Made by a program: the position numbers and the translations under genes
The notes under the pieces: model-generated
What the model was told of the DNA's origin: nothing
The model's input: only the letters and a program-made list of their open reading frames with translations
Databases searched by the model: none
Assembly: GCF_000717275.1 (NCBI RefSeq)
Contig: NZ_JNYV01000003.1
Location: 1 to 64,000, forward strand
Reading direction: 5' to 3'
DNA length: 64,000 nt
Source: Kitasatospora arboriphila
Lineage (GTDB): Bacteria; Actinomycetota; Actinomycetes; Mycobacteriales; Mycobacteriaceae
Shown here: one piece after another, positions 8,469 through 16,036 of the stretch
Position numbering within the stretch: position 1 is the stretch's first letter
Layout of the letters: each line of letters starts with the position of its first letter

Positions 8469-9209
8469 ATGTCTGGAGAAGATCTCTATCCCGCCCGGAT
8501 CGCACAGATCTACGATCTGCTGTACCCGGACTTTTTCAATGACACCGCAACATTCTGTGAGTTCGTCAGGTCGCGGGCCAAGGGCAATCGAGTTCTCGAA
8601 TTCGGAGTGGGGACGGGCCGGATCGCAATGCCTTTGGCAGAAAAAGGATTTGAGGTGACCGGCCTCGATGTCTCCAGCGAAATGCTGGCGAAGTTGAAGG
8701 AGAAAGACGTCGATGGGCGGGTCAAGGTGGTGGAGCAAGACTTCATCACCGAGAGGGTCGAAGGAACATTCGATGCCGTCCTGCTCATGATAAACACCCT
8801 GTTCGTCGCGAAGACCCTGGACGAGCAGGTCGCGGTATTCGCAAATGCCGCAGCCAATCTCACTGACGACGGGTTCTTCCTGGTGGAGACATTCAATCCC
8901 AACCATTACCACGGTCTTCGCCAACCGGACGTGCAGATGCGCCAGCTCGACGCCTCCACCACCCAGCTGGAGCAGTACGTGGCCGAGCCGAGCCGGCAGT
9001 TGCTCATCGCGCAGAACCTCGTCTTCCGAGATGGCGAACAGTTCAATTACACGCACGTCCTCAGATACCTGTTCCCCTATGAGATGGACGCCGTCGCCCG
9101 CAACGCGGGTCTGACATTGGCCGAGCGCTGGGCTGATTGGGGCAGTACACCTTTCGGCCCCGACAGCCCTCGCTGCCTGTCGCTGTACCGCAAAGACGTG
9201 CCGTCATGA
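8469..9209 (+). CDS. SAM-dependent methyltransferase of the lanthipeptide cluster (LanM-type N-methyltransferase candidate)
   Basis: 246 residues, class I Rossmann methyltransferase. Motif I is VLEFGVGTGRIAMPLA near residue 41, followed by an acidic GLDVSSEML loop (post I), VKVVEQDF, and the motif IV region FDAVLLMINTLF. It is the first gene of the operon and overlaps the kinase gene by 4 bp. In class V lanthipeptide (lanthidin) clusters, a methyltransferase dimethylates the N-terminal amine of the mature peptide. The SSxxC core start in both precursors here suits that role: dimethylation of the N-terminal residue that becomes part of a lanthionine. The substrate is an inference from context. 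Confidence 0.82.
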   Translation: MSGEDLYPARIAQIYDLLYPDFFNDTATFCEFVRSRAKGNRVLEFGVGTGRIAMPLAEKGFEVTGLDVSSEMLAKLKEKDVDGRVKVVEQDFITERVEGTFDAVLLMINTLFVAKTLDEQVAVFANAAANLTDDGFFLVETFNPNHYHGLRQPDVQMRQLDASTTQLEQYVAEPSRQLLIAQNLVFRDGEQFNYTHVLRYLFPYEMDAVARNAGLTLAERWADWGSTPFGPDSPRCLSLYRKDVPS

Positions 9210-10300
9210 CAAAACCCGTGTTCCGGCGGCAAGAGAAGCAACTCCTCTCCTCGATCGCGCACGTGATCCCGCAGTTGGGTCGAGATGTCGATGAGATCAC
9301 TGACGTCAAACCCCTGCTCGGCCGCAACATCAGCGGCCAGATCACCTTCGAGGGCTCACACACCGTGTTCATCAAACGCATGACCGGACTGGGCGCGGTG
9401 GATCGGTACACCCGAAGTGTGTCGTTCCACGATGCGATCGACGTGTCCGACGCGCCCGCTCACACTGCGACGCCCGCACTTCTCGCTCGCGACAACGACA
9501 GTCACACGGTGGTGTACGAGTTCATCGACGACGCGGTCAGTGCGGGTCAACTGCTCCGAGACGACGACATCGACTTCGCAACCCTCGAGCGTGTCGGCCG
9601 ATGCGTCGCGGGACTGCATTGCCTGCCGGTGCGCGATGCCTCGGTGACCGACCACACCACACCGTTCTTCCCGCCACACGGACCGAACGCCATCTCCACC
9701 CAGATGTACTACGGGTCCACCATGGGCCAGCTCGACATGTGGCGAATCATCCAGTCCGATACTGGTTTACGGGCAGCGCTCGACCAGCTCGCGACCACAC
9801 CGACGCCGACGGTACCCATCCACGGAGATCTGCGCGGAGACCAGATCCTGCTGGCCGGCGAAACCAACTGGATCCTCGACTGGGAGGATTTCCGGCTCCA
9901 GGACGGCGCCCGCGACGTCGGCGCTCTGATGGGCGAGGTGTTCTACCATCGGATGCGAAAGAGCCTGGCCTCGTTCGCCGGTGGCGACGAAGAATCCGTC
10001 ACCGACACCGAGATCATCGAGCGGGGTACGGCTGCATTGGCCGAGGCGACGCCGGGTGCCCGTGCGGTATGGGACGCGTACCGCGCGGTCCGGGCCGACG
10101 CGGCCGACCCGGAGTTCGTTGCGCGAAGTGTTCAGTACTTCGGCTGGCAACTGTTCGATCGGGCGCTTGCGGCCGGAACGTACTTCGGTCGATTGTCTGC
10201 ACTCGATCGCGCGCTGGCAGGCATCGGCCGCGAGGCCATTCTGGGCGGCGGCGACTACGCCGAGGCGCTCGGCATGACCGAGGGGAGGGTCGCGGCGTGA
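9206..10300 (+). CDS. APH-fold kinase of the class V lanthipeptide cluster (LanK candidate)
   Basis: 364 residues with an aminoglycoside-phosphotransferase fold. The nucleotide lysine is in VFIKR (K57), the catalytic loop is HGDLRGDQ (206-213, with Gln in place of the usual Asn), and the metal-binding aspartate is in ILDWED (D225). It should phosphorylate Ser and Thr side chains of the precursor core so that phosphate can be eliminated to dehydroamino acids. This is the role proposed for LxmK in lexapeptide biosynthesis. It overlaps both neighbours by 4 bp (ATGA, GTGA), which suggests coupled translation with the HopA1-type protein. Small-molecule kinase activity cannot be excluded from the motifs alone. 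Confidence 0.82.
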   Translation: MTKPVFRRQEKQLLSSIAHVIPQLGRDVDEITDVKPLLGRNISGQITFEGSHTVFIKRMTGLGAVDRYTRSVSFHDAIDVSDAPAHTATPALLARDNDSHTVVYEFIDDAVSAGQLLRDDDIDFATLERVGRCVAGLHCLPVRDASVTDHTTPFFPPHGPNAISTQMYYGSTMGQLDMWRIIQSDTGLRAALDQLATTPTPTVPIHGDLRGDQILLAGETNWILDWEDFRLQDGARDVGALMGEVFYHRMRKSLASFAGGDEESVTDTEIIERGTAALAEATPGARAVWDAYRAVRADAADPEFVARSVQYFGWQLFDRALAAGTYFGRLSALDRALAGIGREAILGGGDYAEALGMTEGRVAA

Positions 10301-11322
10301 CCACAGTGCAACGTCAAGAGCAATTACGTCATGAACAACTACGACATGAACAACCGGCCGGCGGCACCTCGAACGTCGAACTCGATGAGGCGGTTCGGTG
10401 GTTGATCGCGCGGACAAGTGCGTTGACGGTTGCTGAATCCGGTTCTTGTGAAGTGACTTTCGACGGAACCGAACTCAGTGCCGAGTCCCCGGCCGAGCTG
10501 CAGCGCGATCTCGGTGGGCATCTCTACCGCAACCTGCATGCGGGCATGTCCGCAGGCGCCGGTGACAGCGAGTTCATCCCTGCGCTTCTCGAAGATCCCG
10601 AACTCGAGTCGCGGTTGTACGAGGCGACGCCGGTCAAACATCGAGCTTCCACGATGACCCTCGTCGAACGCGCTCCCGGCGACTCCGGAGTTGTGTTGTC
10701 GATCAACGGCGTTCGGGTCTTCTTCGAATCGAACACCATCCTCTCAGAGGGCGAGCACACCGTTGTGGCCGCTGTGCCCTCGGTGGAGAGTCGACTGTCG
10801 TTGGGGTTCATGTTCTACACGTCCACGGCGGGTGCCGGGCACACGTCCCGTCTGCTCCGCCTGTACCGCCACCTCGGGGACGCCGAAGAAGCCATCGAGG
10901 TGTGGGGATCGTTCACCAGATGGATCGAGGAGCGACGCCTGCCGTTGCGTGTCAAGATCGTGTCGCGGCGCTCGGGCTTCCCGCGCAACGACGGGATGGT
11001 GGTGTACCTGCCGTCCGAGAGCTGGCACGCTGTCGACGAGATCGCGGACCATCTCCGCAGCGACCGGCCGCACGCCCCGGGCTCACTGTTCTGCCGTCAG
11101 GTGACCAACGGCGTATCGATGGCGTGGGAGCCTGCCGACATCTCGACCCCACGCGGTGGGACGAGCTTCGGAGAACACCGCAGCAACACCATTGCCAAAG
11201 CGATCGTGGCCGAGGGGCTGACCGCCGCACCCGATCTGGCCAAAGCTGTTCGACGGCAGCTCATCACGGCCAACATCGACCCTGTTGCGGTGTACCGAAA
11301 CCTCGACTCGCCGGCGCACTAG
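10297..11322 (+). CDS. HopA1-family protein, phospho-Ser/Thr lyase/cyclase candidate (LanY)
   Basis: 341 residues starting with GTG inside the kinase stop. The C-terminal 230 residues show the HopA1 pattern: RLYRHLGDAEEAIEVWGSF, LRVKIVSRR, then a late GVSMAWEP and GGTSFGEHRSNTIAKA. HopA1 proteins are type III effectors in Pseudomonas, and relatives occur in thioamitide (TvaD) and class V lanthipeptide (LxmY) clusters, where they are thought to eliminate phosphate and help ring closure. No YcaO or TfuA gene lies nearby, which separates this cluster from thioamitides. The N-terminus carries a short internal repeat, QLRHEQLRHEQ (about residues 8-18). Confidence 0.82.
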   Translation: MTTVQRQEQLRHEQLRHEQPAGGTSNVELDEAVRWLIARTSALTVAESGSCEVTFDGTELSAESPAELQRDLGGHLYRNLHAGMSAGAGDSEFIPALLEDPELESRLYEATPVKHRASTMTLVERAPGDSGVVLSINGVRVFFESNTILSEGEHTVVAAVPSVESRLSLGFMFYTSTAGAGHTSRLLRLYRHLGDAEEAIEVWGSFTRWIEERRLPLRVKIVSRRSGFPRNDGMVVYLPSESWHAVDEIADHLRSDRPHAPGSLFCRQVTNGVSMAWEPADISTPRGGTSFGEHRSNTIAKAIVAEGLTAAPDLAKAVRRQLITANIDPVAVYRNLDSPAH

Positions 11323-11344
11323 AAGAGTCGGCAACCCAAAGACT

Positions 11345-11380
11345 TGGCCGCACGGCCAGGCGAGGGGCATCTGTCCCTCG
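11345..11380 (+). promoter_or_regulatory. Two tandem hairpins in the mRNA ahead of the precursor genes
   Basis: TGGCC-GCAC-GGCCA (11345-11358) is followed at once by CGAGGG (11361-11366) pairing with CCCTCG (11375-11380). They lie in the 97-bp gap between the HopA1-type gene and the first precursor. They could protect a processed precursor mRNA from 3'-to-5' decay of the upstream part or block read-through. No T tract follows either. Confidence 0.5.
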
Positions 11381-11419
11381 ACATCAGGAAATGACCGAAC
11401 GAACGAAAGGAAGGACATC

Positions 11420-11623
11420 ATGTCAGAGGCAGTTACGAAGTCCCTGGTGGCTGGATACCGCAGCTACGCGGCAGCACCGGAATTGACCGAGATGAGTGAA
11501 GCAGCTCCGTCCGCGACGCCCGGCATTCTGAGCTTCATCGGCACCTCGTCGACCGCGTGTGGAACCGCAGTGAGCGTCATCAGCTCCGGCGGTGTCGGAG
11601 CAACCATCACCTGGGGTTGCTGA
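11420..11623 (+). CDS. Class V lanthipeptide precursor peptide 1
   Basis: 67 residues, ribosome binding site AAGGAAGG 7 bp before the ATG. The leader has SLVAGYRSY (8-16) and an EL pair at 21-22, shared with precursor 2 (SLISGYANY, EL). The presumed core starts at S43 (SSTAC, 43-47) and ends in TITWGC (62-67), giving 25 residues with nine Ser/Thr and two Cys (C47, C67). As I recall, cacaoidin starts SSAPC and ends TASWGC, so both ends match the lanthidin pattern. Inferred rings: a lanthionine from S43 and C47, and an AviMeCys from T62 and the decarboxylated C67. The cleavage site is inferred from the alignment, not seen directly. Confidence 0.85.
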   Translation: MSEAVTKSLVAGYRSYAAAPELTEMSEAAPSATPGILSFIGTSSTACGTAVSVISSGGVGATITWGC

Positions 11624-11702
11624 CCGCTCCACCACGCTCGACACGCCTGACCCTCTCGATCCGAGAATTCAGATATCAAACCATCACTCTCGAAGGAGCA
11701 TC

Positions 11703-11909
11703 ATGACCAATTCCCAGTCACTCATCTCCGGATACGCCAACTACGTCCGCAGCGAAGAGCTCGCACACGTCAATGCGGAATCGGCACCCGGCATCAGCCC
11801 GGTCTCGGCGTTCGTGTCGGCCTCCAGCCCCGAATGCGCTGCTTTCTCGGTCGGTGCCAGCGCCGGTGTTGTCACCAGCACCAGCATCACCGTCGGCGCA
11901 GGTTGCTGA
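11703..11909 (+). CDS. Class V lanthipeptide precursor peptide 2
   Basis: 68 residues, ribosome binding site GAAGGAG before the ATG. It aligns with precursor 1 through the leader motif SLISGYANY (6-14), EL (19-20) and a PGI stretch (29-31). The presumed core is S41-C68, 28 residues, opening SSPEC (41-45) and ending TVGAGC (63-68). Only C45 and C68 are present, at the same relative ends as in precursor 1. The middle is rich in Ser, Thr, Ala, Val and Gly. The Thr five residues before the last Cys is conserved between both precursors, while the residue three before it is Thr in one and Gly in the other, which favours the wider C-terminal ring. Confidence 0.85.
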   Translation: MTNSQSLISGYANYVRSEELAHVNAESAPGISPVSAFVSASSPECAAFSVGASAGVVTSTSITVGAGC

Positions 11910-11927
11910 CGTAGCACTCCAGGCCAG

Positions 11928-11957
11928 CCACGGAGACGCGCTTTGCCGTCTCCGTGG
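11928..11957 (+). terminator. Attenuator-type hairpin after the precursor genes
   Basis: CCACGGAGACG (11928-11938) pairs perfectly with CGTCTCCGTGG (11947-11957) over an 8-nt loop. No T tract follows, so it is more likely a partial terminator or mRNA stabiliser than a full stop. Placing such a stem between precursor and enzyme genes is common in RiPP operons and raises peptide mRNA over enzyme mRNA. Confidence 0.65.
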
Positions 11958-12049
11958 TGGCGCCGGGTGATCGGGCTGTGCCGAACACAGTCCGGTCGAG
12001 CATCACGAAGGGACGGGCAGAAGCGTTGAACAGCAGTGGAGTTCAGACC

Positions 12050-13276
12050 ATGCCGAGACATGGCGTGTTCACGATGGCCTGCCGGCGTCGGGGTCGGTGT
12101 CACATCACTGCGAGCCGGGTGCAGTCCGCGCGCACGATGGGGCTGAGTGTGGTGATCCCGGTGGGGACCGCCCACGAGCGGTCCGGAGAGGCCGGCTTCG
12201 CCCATCTGAGTGAGCATCTGATGCATCAGTACGCTCGAGATCGATCGGGCGAGAGAGTCGAAGACCAGATAGTCCGTGTCGGCGGCATCTCGAACGCGCA
12301 GACCTACCCGTTTCATACCGAATACAGCTTTGTCATCCCGGCGCCCGCCGAAGCCGAGATCCCCGACTGGGTCGATCGGGCGATCGCACGGGTTGCACCA
12401 CCGCGCATCACGTCAGTCGACATCGAATGCGAGGGCCGGATCATCCGGCAGGAGGTGGCACGCCGTATGTCGACCTCGCCGACGGCGGGATTTCCCTGGA
12501 TCGACGCACTGGGCGTGTTGTCGACGGACTTCGGGTTGCGCCACAACGGATTCTCCGATCTTGTCGACATCGAAGCGGCCACGCTGGCGGCAATCGAGAG
12601 TTTCCTGCATCGCACGTACTCGTCAGCACCGGTGGCCGTGGGTGCTGCCGGGCCGTGGAGTCCCGACCTGGTGCTCGATCTCCTCGGTTGCGAAGAGGGT
12701 GGACCGGAAACAGCCGCGACGGACGCCTACACCGCGGCTTTCGGTGACCTGATCGATGGTCCGCACCATCTGCAGAGTTCTGTTGCGACCCAGATTCCCA
12801 TGTACTCGTCGATTCGATACGTACCCGACGCGCACGGGGCCGCCCCGGAATCGGGACAAGCGCACTCCATGATCGCGGTCGAATGGGCCAACGCCATCTC
12901 GCCCGGAACGCACTGGCAAGCAGGACTGTTCCGCGCAACGATGGGGCCGGACCACCGTGTTCTCATCGGAAGTCGGCCTCACGGCGCCGACATCGCGGTT
13001 CCGCAGTGGGCCGATACACCTTCGGATCGACGCTCCGAGCTTTTTGTGCACGCACAGCAGCGCGCGCTGGACAACATCGACAAGGAACTGTCGAGCACGG
13101 CGACCCACGCCGCGATGCTGGCTCGAGACAGCGCATTCGGCATACAGACGTGGGCACGCCGCTGCGCTGTCGCACAGACGACACCCGAAGAGATCGATCA
13201 GTACCTCGGGCATGCGCGCGCGTGTGCGGCCGGGACACTGAGTTCGGCAGCGCCGATAGGGGTGGGTCGATCATGA
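12050..13276 (+). CDS. M16 family zinc peptidase, catalytic subunit (leader peptidase candidate)
   Basis: 408 residues. The inverted zinc motif HxxEH is intact as HLSEH (H52, E55, H56), preceded by VIPVGTAHERSGEAGFA, and a likely third ligand lies in the RIIRQEVARR helix about 75 residues later. This is the active half of a two-subunit M16 protease such as the mitochondrial processing type; the next gene supplies the inactive half. In this context it probably removes the leader of the two precursors. An ATG at 12050 with GGAG upstream is chosen; a TTG at 12026 and a GTG at 11954 are in frame. The 140-bp gap before it holds the attenuator hairpin. Confidence 0.82.
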   Translation: MPRHGVFTMACRRRGRCHITASRVQSARTMGLSVVIPVGTAHERSGEAGFAHLSEHLMHQYARDRSGERVEDQIVRVGGISNAQTYPFHTEYSFVIPAPAEAEIPDWVDRAIARVAPPRITSVDIECEGRIIRQEVARRMSTSPTAGFPWIDALGVLSTDFGLRHNGFSDLVDIEAATLAAIESFLHRTYSSAPVAVGAAGPWSPDLVLDLLGCEEGGPETAATDAYTAAFGDLIDGPHHLQSSVATQIPMYSSIRYVPDAHGAAPESGQAHSMIAVEWANAISPGTHWQAGLFRATMGPDHRVLIGSRPHGADIAVPQWADTPSDRRSELFVHAQQRALDNIDKELSSTATHAAMLARDSAFGIQTWARRCAVAQTTPEEIDQYLGHARACAAGTLSSAAPIGVGRS

Positions 13277-14403
13277 CGAGCCTGCTGACCGAGGACGTAC
13301 TGGTGCGGGGTAACACCGACCTGATGTACGTCTCGCTCGTGACAACACCGGCGGTGGGATGGGGTGCGCGGTCGCGTCTGGCACGTACCCTCACCGAGGG
13401 CCTTCACCGGGCCGGCATCGTTTCGGCTCGCGCCCACGCGGGCTCCGAAGGAATTCTTGTCACCGCGACGTGGCGATCGGATCCCCGCGCTGTCGATGAG
13501 CTGGTGGCCAGACTCCACAGCTGGCGAAATGCGTTTCCGGACAACACGATCGCTCCCACGTCGCCGCCGACATCGCCGGCCGAATTGATCACTGCTCTGA
13601 CCTTCGACGCCGACGACGAGACCGACTCCACCGACGGCGACATGGCGTCCATCCTGGCCACCCTCACCTTCGACGTGGTTGTCGGGGGCGGCGACTGCGA
13701 ATCCGCGCTCCGCTCAGCCCGTGACCGAATCTGCGACGTGGTGAACACCGCAGTGGAGAACGGCGTGAAGCCGAAGCGGGAAACCGCGCGCCGAACACCT
13801 CGGCGGCCGGACGTGCCGACACGGCGTTGGGCCCAGGTCCCGGTCAGGTCATCGTGGGTACGGTGGTACCGGTTCATCGACCCACCGAGAGACCCCGGCG
13901 AGCGACTCGCGCGGAGCCTGGTGAATGTGGCCTTCGGGGGCGTGTACGGCTCACACCTCGTCGACTGTGTTCGGCGACAGCGCGGTTTGAGTTACAGCCC
14001 TCAATCCACGTTGTTGCAGCGCGACGGACGGCACCTGCTGGTCGTCGATGTACAGACCACGCCGGGCGATGAAAATGCTTGCGACGACGCCATCCGGACC
14101 GCTCTCGACCAGTTCGCGCATCGACAGCTCACGCGGCACAGCATGGTGGACGCGGCGCGCTATTTGATCGGCCGCACGATCGTCGACCGTGATTCCTTGC
14201 AGTCGGTGGTGGACGAACGGGCGGCGATATACGAGGGTTCTCTGGATTCGGCGCTGGACACCACCGAATCCCCGGAGGATCTGGTCGCTCGCGCCGGCGT
14301 CGACACACTGACGCGCACGGTCCGAACACTCTACGAGCCAGATGGGTTCGGTGCTGTGGTGCTCTCACCTGACCGCTCCAATGGAAAGTGGGTTGAATTG
14401 TGA
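13273..14403 (+). CDS. M16 family peptidase, non-catalytic subunit
   Basis: 376 residues, overlapping the catalytic subunit gene by 4 bp. It has no HxxEH motif. The C-terminal half keeps the M16 substrate-binding segment: FGGVYGSHLVDCVRRQRGLSY, the Arg and Tyr of which fix substrate in homologues. It should pair with the preceding protein as in bacterial M16B heterodimers. The N-terminal half is strongly diverged. The stop overlaps the GTG of the reductase gene. Confidence 0.78.
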   Translation: MTSLLTEDVLVRGNTDLMYVSLVTTPAVGWGARSRLARTLTEGLHRAGIVSARAHAGSEGILVTATWRSDPRAVDELVARLHSWRNAFPDNTIAPTSPPTSPAELITALTFDADDETDSTDGDMASILATLTFDVVVGGGDCESALRSARDRICDVVNTAVENGVKPKRETARRTPRRPDVPTRRWAQVPVRSSWVRWYRFIDPPRDPGERLARSLVNVAFGGVYGSHLVDCVRRQRGLSYSPQSTLLQRDGRHLLVVDVQTTPGDENACDDAIRTALDQFAHRQLTRHSMVDAARYLIGRTIVDRDSLQSVVDERAAIYEGSLDSALDTTESPEDLVARAGVDTLTRTVRTLYEPDGFGAVVLSPDRSNGKWVEL

Positions 14404-15425
14404 ACTCGAACATCGGAATCATGTACCCGGAGATGCCTGTTGCCATCGGTCCGGTTGTGCCGTACGCCGAAGCGGCCCGCAGAGGCGGCCATCGTCTGTG
14501 GTTCGGTCACTCGTCCACAGTCGATTCCCATCTCATGATGGCTGCGCTGGCCGGCCGGGGATATCCGCTCCAATTCGGTAGTGCCGTGGCGCTTTACCCC
14601 CTTTTTCATCCTCATGGTTTCGCGGTCCAATCCCAATCGGTGGGTCGGCTGACCGGCCAGACCTACGTTGCCGGGATCGGGCCCGGAAGTGCGCAGTTGC
14701 AGCAGAGCCTCTATGGCGCGCCGATGAAGGCCCCGGTGAGTTCGGCGCGGAAGTTCCTCGATCAGGTGAAAGAGATCATTCCCGGACCTCTGCAGACAGG
14801 TCCGGCCGACGGCCCGGAGCGAGTCGACAAGATGTTCGGCTCGGTCGAAACCGGGTTGGGGGTTCTTCGTCCGAGTATGGCCCGGTGTGCCGGGCGGGCC
14901 GCGGAATGGGCGATCACCTGGCTCACCCCAGCCGGGTACCTGGAGGATGTCCTGATCCCCGAGATGCGGGAGAGCGCAGCACAACACGACCGACCCGCAC
15001 CTCGAGTCGCCGCTGTGGTCCACATGGCCATCCGCCGTCCGGGACGAGATCCGCAGAAGCTCGCGCATGCCGCGGTCGGAGCTCACCTGAGCGCGCCGCA
15101 CTACACCGACATGCTCCGACAGGGCGGTGTCGCCGTCGATCAATCCGATCCGTGGGCGGGAGCCGGTGAACTGGTCTCTTCCGGGACCTACCTGTACGGG
15201 TCGGCTGACGAACTCGTCGACTCGGTCGCCGACCTGCACCGACGTGGCGTGCACGAGGTTGTCCTGAACGTCTTCGGTGTCGCCAGACTTCATGGAGCCG
15301 GCCAGGCGGTCGAGGATCTCGAGGAGATCCTGGCTGCGCTCCACGCCACATCATCCGCGCGCCTGACGATCCCCGAGCACGCGATCCCGCGGATGTCTGC
15401 CCGATCCACCGGAGTGGTTGCCTGA
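14400..15425 (+). CDS. LLM class F420-type reductase of the cluster (LanJ candidate)
   Basis: 341 residues, GTG start overlapping the previous stop. It opens with the barrel strand SNIGIMYPEMPVAIGPVVPYAE and continues with LWFGHSSTVDSHLMMAALAG and the TYVAGIGPGSAQLQQSLYG segment typical of the luciferase-like F420 family. LxmJ of the lexapeptide cluster is an F420H2-dependent reductase that turns dehydroalanine into D-alanine, and this gene occupies the matching place. It would therefore reduce dehydroalanine and perhaps dehydrobutyrine in the two peptides to D-residues. The cofactor choice is by family, not proven by a motif. Confidence 0.8.
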   Translation: MNSNIGIMYPEMPVAIGPVVPYAEAARRGGHRLWFGHSSTVDSHLMMAALAGRGYPLQFGSAVALYPLFHPHGFAVQSQSVGRLTGQTYVAGIGPGSAQLQQSLYGAPMKAPVSSARKFLDQVKEIIPGPLQTGPADGPERVDKMFGSVETGLGVLRPSMARCAGRAAEWAITWLTPAGYLEDVLIPEMRESAAQHDRPAPRVAAVVHMAIRRPGRDPQKLAHAAVGAHLSAPHYTDMLRQGGVAVDQSDPWAGAGELVSSGTYLYGSADELVDSVADLHRRGVHEVVLNVFGVARLHGAGQAVEDLEEILAALHATSSARLTIPEHAIPRMSARSTGVVA

Positions 15426-16036
15426 TGGATGGCGCGGACCCACAGTCCTACCGCATCGACGGGCTCGCCGAACGCCGGATCGTGGTGATGGCTACGGGAG
15501 CGCTCGGCTCGGCCTTCCTGCACTCGTGGTTGGGATGGTTGCGCTCGACATCCCCGTCCACGCAGGTCCGGGTGGTCCTCACCCCCGCTGCCCTGCAGTT
15601 CGTCGGTCTGGGCACCATCCGGGGGTTTGGGTACGAACCGGTGATCGACAGCTGGCAGGACAACGAGCACCGGCCGATTCACGTGGATCTCACGCAGTGG
15701 GCGCAGGGATACCTCGTTCACCCGGCCACCATGAACTTCGTCTCCAGGCTCTCTGCCGGACTCTGTGATTCGCCGGCGATGCTGGCCATTCAGGGCAGTA
15801 CCGCCCCGGTGGTGGTGGCCGCCTCGGCGCCACCGGGTTTCACGCAGACGCCGGTATGGCATCGGCACCGCCAAGCCCTGGAGGACCGTCCCAACGTCGA
15901 GTTGCTGGCACCGATGAAGGGCTTCAGCGTGAGCGATCCGGATCTGGAGGGCCTGCCACCGGTGCTGTTTCCGATTGCGGCGCAGGCGTTGTCGTCCGCA
16001 CTGGCCGATCAGTCCCAGCTGGAGAGGTCGGAATGA
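15425..16036 (+). CDS. LanD-like flavoprotein, peptidyl-cysteine decarboxylase
   Basis: 203 residues of the HFCD flavoprotein family (EpiD, Dfp). VVMATGALGSAFLHSWL near residue 20 is the flavin-binding strand, HVDLTQWAQ holds the active-site His, and HPATMNFVSRLSAGLCDSP is the counterpart of the PASANT motif. The family oxidatively decarboxylates a C-terminal cysteine to an enethiolate, which then adds to a dehydro residue and gives AviCys or AviMeCys. Both precursors end in Cys, as required. The start shares one base with the previous stop (TGATG). Confidence 0.88.
   Translation: MDGADPQSYRIDGLAERRIVVMATGALGSAFLHSWLGWLRSTSPSTQVRVVLTPAALQFVGLGTIRGFGYEPVIDSWQDNEHRPIHVDLTQWAQGYLVHPATMNFVSRLSAGLCDSPAMLAIQGSTAPVVVAASAPPGFTQTPVWHRHRQALEDRPNVELLAPMKGFSVSDPDLEGLPPVLFPIAAQALSSALADQSQLERSE

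Noticed and set aside
8362..8658. A 98-codon frame ahead of and into the methyltransferase gene
   Set aside because: It overlaps the methyltransferase in another frame; the translation has no family signs and codon use is poor.
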